DNA of 64,000 nucleotides from Petrachloros mirabilis ULC683 (GTDB lineage: Bacteria; Cyanobacteriota; Cyanobacteriia; Thermosynechococcales; Thermosynechococcaceae). Positions within the stretch are counted from its first letter, which is position 1, and every line of letters begins with the position of its first letter. Position numbers and translations under genes: made by a program. Location: the NCBI RefSeq assembly GCF_009939295.1, contig NZ_WVIC01000005.1, forward strand, positions 62,001-126,000, read 5' to 3'. Below, piece by piece: positions 61,274 to 64,000 of the stretch. The notes beneath the pieces were generated by a model. It had not been told where the DNA came from. It did no database searches and saw only the letters and a list, made by a program, of their open reading frames with translations.

Positions 61274-61648
61274 CTATTGCTTGGGACGTTTGGCACCGTA
61301 TTTAGACCGTCCTTGACGTCGATCTTTGACGCCAGCAGTATCCAGAGTGCCTCGAATAATGTGATAGCGAACCCCCGGCAGATCCTTGACCCGGCCACCT
61401 CGGATCATTACCACTGAATGCTCCTGAAGGTTATGTCCAATGCCAGGAATATAGGCTGTAACTTCAAAACCAGAAGTCAACCGAACCCGTGCCACCTTGC
61501 GCAACGCTGAATTAGGTTTCTTGGGAGTGGTCGTGTAGACACGGGTGCAAACGCCCCGACGCTGCGGACAGCTCTTTAGAGCTGGGGACTTTGTCTTTTT
61601 CTGAGCTTTTTGGCGTTCGTTGCGAATGAGTTGCTGGATTGTGGGCAT
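61274..61648 (-). CDS. rpsL: 30S ribosomal protein S12
   Basis: 124 residues: [53 protein letters not shown] (about 28-56), [33 protein letters not shown] (about 75-107). The Lys at the TPKKPNS position (site of streptomycin resistance changes) is wild type. First gene of the str operon; its promoter should be in 61649-61750. Confidence 0.98.
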   Translation of the reverse strand: MPTIQQLIRNERQKAQKKTKSPALKSCPQRRGVCTRVYTTTPKKPNSALRKVARVRLTSGFEVTAYIPGIGHNLQEHSVVMIRGGRVKDLPGVRYHIIRGTLDTAGVKDRRQGRSKYGAKRPKQ

Positions 61649-61822
61649 GGGAGTCAGGAGACTAGAAGGGGATGGTGAGTAATTTCTACCAAATCCTAAC
61701 TATATCGAGGTGAGGGGACAGTTGTCAAATGTTAAATCTAGAGACACCTGACAACCTGTCTGGGGAACAAGTTTCCTCACCCAGATTTAGGACAGATTCA
61801 AAAAGACTTCAGTTCACAGTCT

Positions 61823-61839
61823 CCAGAGATGACCTCTGG
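61823..61839 (-). terminator. Hairpin downstream of ebfC
   Basis: On the minus strand CCAGAG-GTCAT-CTCTGG, with flanking bases extending the stem, lies about 40 bases after the ebfC stop. A T-run (TCTTTTTG) follows about 18 bases later. A modest terminator candidate. Confidence 0.35.
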
Positions 61840-61879
61840 GGAGGCTATGCCGAACATCGACTGAGTTGACGATCTGAGC

Positions 61880-62227
61880 TTAGCTAAGACCGGGCAAGTT
61901 CAGGCCATCGGTGAGGGATTCCATGCGTTCGCGCATGGTGGTGGTGGACTTTTGGTAGGAGTCTTGCATGGCTGTCAGCACCAGATCAGATAGCACTTCA
62001 ACACCTTCTGCTAGAGCATCCTGGGAAATTTCAACGCGCAAGGGCTCTTGATTGCCGCTCATCACAACTTTGACGAGGCCGCCGCCAGCGTCGCCCTCAA
62101 TTTCCATGCTTTCTAGATCTTCTTGAAGCTGCTTGGCACCTTCTTGAACTTGCTGTGCTTTTTTGATGGCGTCAGCGAGTTCTTTCATTTTGCCGAGGCC
62201 AAATCCAAATCCTTGTCCTTGTGCCAT
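61880..62227 (-). CDS. ebfC: YbaB/EbfC nucleoid-associated protein
   Basis: A 115-residue DNA-binding protein of the YbaB/EbfC family, which coats DNA as a dimer. [26 protein letters not shown] (about 13-38) is the N-terminal helix and [26 protein letters not shown] (about 41-67) the beta core. The open frame reaches 62263; [12 protein letters not shown] at 62227 matches relatives better. It lies 70 bases after murB and probably shares its transcript. Confidence 0.93.
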   Translation of the reverse strand: MAQGQGFGFGLGKMKELADAIKKAQQVQEGAKQLQEDLESMEIEGDAGGGLVKVVMSGNQEPLRVEISQDALAEGVEVLSDLVLTAMQDSYQKSTTTMRERMESLTDGLNLPGLS

Positions 62228-62298
62228 AGTCTGTTGTGTGTTACTAAAGGTCTTCGGTGCCATGATGCCAAGGTGACTTGGGGCTTTCTGAGCTGGAA

Positions 62299-63270
62299 TT
62301 ATGACGTTACAGTCCCAGTGACAGTCCCAGTGTCCAAGCCGTCTTCGGTCACCGCATCAAATATACCCAACATTTTAACTTCAGGGTGCAGCAATACGCC
62401 CCAGCGGGCTTGAACCCGTGCCTGGATCTCGTAAATGAGGGTATGGATGTCTTGGGCAGTGGCGTGGCCGCGATTGAGAATAAAATTGGCATGTTTTTCA
62501 GAGACTTGGGCTCCGCCAATTTGATGCCCCTTCAACCCGGTTTGTTCGATCAGCCAGCCAGCAGTTTGCGGCTGTGGATTCCGAAACACACTGCCGCAGC
62601 TGGGATGATCGTAGGGCTGGGTTTGCAGCCGGTGATCAAGGTGGGACTGGGTGAGCGCAGAAATCTCTGCGGGAGACTGCCCTGGCATGAGCTGTAAAAC
62701 AGCCCGAACTAACACTTGGGGGGACTGTTGCAAAATGGAGGTTCGATAGCCATATTTCAGGTCATCTTTGGTGAGGATCTGGAGTCTGCCACTTTGGCTG
62801 ATCACATGGGCTTCAACAAGGCTATCGGCCATGCAGCCTCCGTGGGCGCCAGCGTTCATGACGACAGCACCCCCCACGGTGCCGGGGATGCCCACTGCCC
62901 ATTCAAGCCCAGACCACCCGCGTCGGGCGACTTGCCAAGCTAGTCGGGGCAGGGGCTTGCCGGCTTCGACGCAGAGCCGTCCAGTGGGTTCGAGGGTTTG
63001 CTGGCGCAGATGGCGAGTCGAGAGGATCAGTCCAGAAAGGCCGCGATCGCTAATCAGTAAGTTGGAGCCAGCGCCGATGAGCATGACTGGCAAGCCTTGG
63101 TCGCTGGCCCAAGCATAACAAGCCTGGATCTCCTCTACAGAATGAGGGGAGGCCAGCCATTCGGCCTTGCCGCCAACTCGAAAGGTGGTTAAGTTTGCCA
63201 AGCTGGCGTTGGCTTGAATGGGCAGATCAATCTCAGGCAATGGTAAGGGTGAAGACAATGCCTGGGTCAT
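62299..63270 (-). CDS. murB: UDP-N-acetylmuramate dehydrogenase
   Basis: FAD enzyme that reduces UDP-GlcNAc-enolpyruvate to UDP-MurNAc. Its 323 residues include [12 protein letters not shown], the FAD site [23 protein letters not shown] (about 59-81), [25 protein letters not shown] and the catalytic Ser in [11 protein letters not shown] (about 223-233). The C-terminus ends in a Thr/Val repeat ([11 protein letters not shown]), probably unstructured. Its ATG shares one base with the murC stop (TAATG). Confidence 0.96.
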   Translation of the reverse strand: MTQALSSPLPLPEIDLPIQANASLANLTTFRVGGKAEWLASPHSVEEIQACYAWASDQGLPVMLIGAGSNLLISDRGLSGLILSTRHLRQQTLEPTGRLCVEAGKPLPRLAWQVARRGWSGLEWAVGIPGTVGGAVVMNAGAHGGCMADSLVEAHVISQSGRLQILTKDDLKYGYRTSILQQSPQVLVRAVLQLMPGQSPAEISALTQSHLDHRLQTQPYDHPSCGSVFRNPQPQTAGWLIEQTGLKGHQIGGAQVSEKHANFILNRGHATAQDIHTLIYEIQARVQARWGVLLHPEVKMLGIFDAVTEDGLDTGTVTGTVTS

Positions 63271-64000
63271 TATGCCACCGCCTCTGCCAAGGAATGTCCC
63301 ATGGATTCCAGTTGTTCAAAAAAAGTGACTAAATCTGAAATGATGCTGTTCAGGCTGCCAGCCCCTAAGAATATCACCAAATCTCCTGGCTGTAGGTGTT
63401 GTTCCAAGTAAGTTGAAACTTCGGCCAGGGTGGGTTGATAGGTTACTTGGGGATGGTGGGTGGCAATGGACTGGCTGACGAGATCGCCATTGAGTCGGGT
63501 GTGGTTAGATTCTCCCGCACTGTAAATGTCGGTGACGACGACTTGATCGGCGTCTCCAAAAGATTGGCTAAAGTCATCCAAAAAGGTGTGGATGCGGCTG
63601 TAGCGATGGGGTTGAAACACGGCAACCACGCGATGGGGATACTCTCGTCGTCCTGGTTTGACTTGGAGCCGGGCAGAGGCCAGGGTGACGCGGACTTCGC
63701 TGGGATGGTGGGCATAGTCGTCAATGAAGCGAATACCATGGGCTTCACCGCGCAATTCAAATCGTCGTTGTGCCCCTCGAAAGCTGGTGATCGCAGTTAC
63801 GAGGCTGGAGAACTCAGTTCCCAGATGACGTGCCACAGCGACAGCAGCCAGGGCATTGCTGAGATTATGTTGGCCGAGTAGCTGGAGCTGCAACTGCCCT
63901 AGATTCACCCCTCGTTCGATAAGCTGGGCGGTGGTGCCTTCAGAGCCGTAGCAAACTTGGTCAACGGTGTAGTCGGCACCGCTGTTGGGGTCGAGGCTAT
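63270..64000 (-). CDS. murC: UDP-N-acetylmuramate--L-alanine ligase, C-terminal part (cut by window edge)
   Basis: The C-terminal two thirds of MurC, which adds L-Ala to UDP-MurNAc. The frame is open to the window edge. LGQHNLSNALAAVAVARHLG and RRFELRGEAHGIRFIDDYAHHPSEV (with the conserved YAHHP) lead to AVFQPHRYSRIHTFLDDF, TDIYSAGE and LGAGS. murB is directly coupled downstream (stop TAA overlaps the murB ATG), giving the order murC-murB-ebfC. The N-terminal nucleotide-binding part is outside the window. Confidence 0.95.
   Translation of the reverse strand, partial: SLDPNSGADYTVDQVCYGSEGTTAQLIERGVNLGQLQLQLLGQHNLSNALAAVAVARHLGTEFSSLVTAITSFRGAQRRFELRGEAHGIRFIDDYAHHPSEVRVTLASARLQVKPGRREYPHRVVAVFQPHRYSRIHTFLDDFSQSFGDADQVVVTDIYSAGESNHTRLNGDLVSQSIATHHPQVTYQPTLAEVSTYLEQHLQPGDLVIFLGAGSLNSIISDLVTFFEQLESMGHSLAEAVA

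Overview
This window is a piece of a cyanobacterial chromosome. The gene content is diagnostic: GUN4, the CO2-uptake operon ndhF3-ndhD3-cupA-cupS, a CpcF-type phycobilin lyase, Ycf35, cyanobacterial-type glutamate-cysteine ligase, sucrose synthase and several small cyanobacteria-only families (DUF2839, DUF2997, DUF1400, DUF3143). The highly iterated palindrome GCGATCGC (HIP1) recurs throughout, often as TGCGATCGCA. Moderate-to-high GC, sucrose synthase and MITE-rich intergenic DNA suggest a Leptolyngbya/Neosynechococcus-like lineage, but the genus cannot be fixed from this sequence.

Layout. 1-300: edge of a MazEF-like toxin-antitoxin pair. 456-6330: glyS, gun4, a DUF1400 protein, gshA and trmL. 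6399-7111: a MITE with target duplication, a dispersed 76-bp palindrome, and a structured leader that I read as a candidate c-di-AMP (ydaO-yuaA type) riboswitch in front of a LysM/M23 cell-wall hydrolase. 8973-11067: an NlpC/P60 hydrolase and mreD/mreC. 11454-13283: a degenerate DinG-like helicase protein and DUF2839. 13291-18466: the complete inducible high-affinity CO2 uptake operon (NDH-1MS). 18971-25044: a small membrane protein, clpB, a two-gene unit whose second gene has an in-frame amber stop, and a cation/proton antiporter. 25315-29164: susA, cpcF and a CAP-domain protein. 29467-32627: DUF2997-ycf35-ferredoxin, folC and a zinc-ribbon protein.

32630-36600 is the accessory island: AT-rich, with a two-gene unit for unrecognised exported proteins, a third small exported protein, and abutting remnants of a Tn3-family and an ISAs1-family transposase. 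A 14-bp sequence occurs near both edges in opposite orientation. It is the part of the window least explained by known families.

36603-43223: clpC, rimI, lysA, cdaA (c-di-AMP synthase) and uppS. 43246-49063: DUF3143, a J-domain protein and pilC-pilT-pilB (type IV pilus motor, on the minus strand). 49299-54740: grpE-dnaK-dnaJ-tusA-rsgA. 54737-56279: a SRPBCC protein and a Lon-substrate-binding-domain protein. 56641-61648: the str operon rpsL-rpsG-fusA-tuf-rpsJ on the minus strand. 61880-64000: ebfC, murB and murC (cut by the window end).

How the parts connect: cell-wall growth is represented by lysA (diaminopimelate), uppS (lipid carrier), murC/murB (precursors), mreCD and two wall hydrolases. 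The window holds both a c-di-AMP synthase next to uppS/lysA and a candidate c-di-AMP-responsive leader on a hydrolase gene, which suggests a second-messenger link to wall remodelling. Protein quality control (ClpB, ClpC, GrpE/DnaK/DnaJ) and translation (EF-G, EF-Tu, S7, S10, S12, RsgA, TrmL, GlyS) make up most of the rest. No tRNA, rRNA or CRISPR array was recognised. All calls are from reading the sequence; no database search was run.
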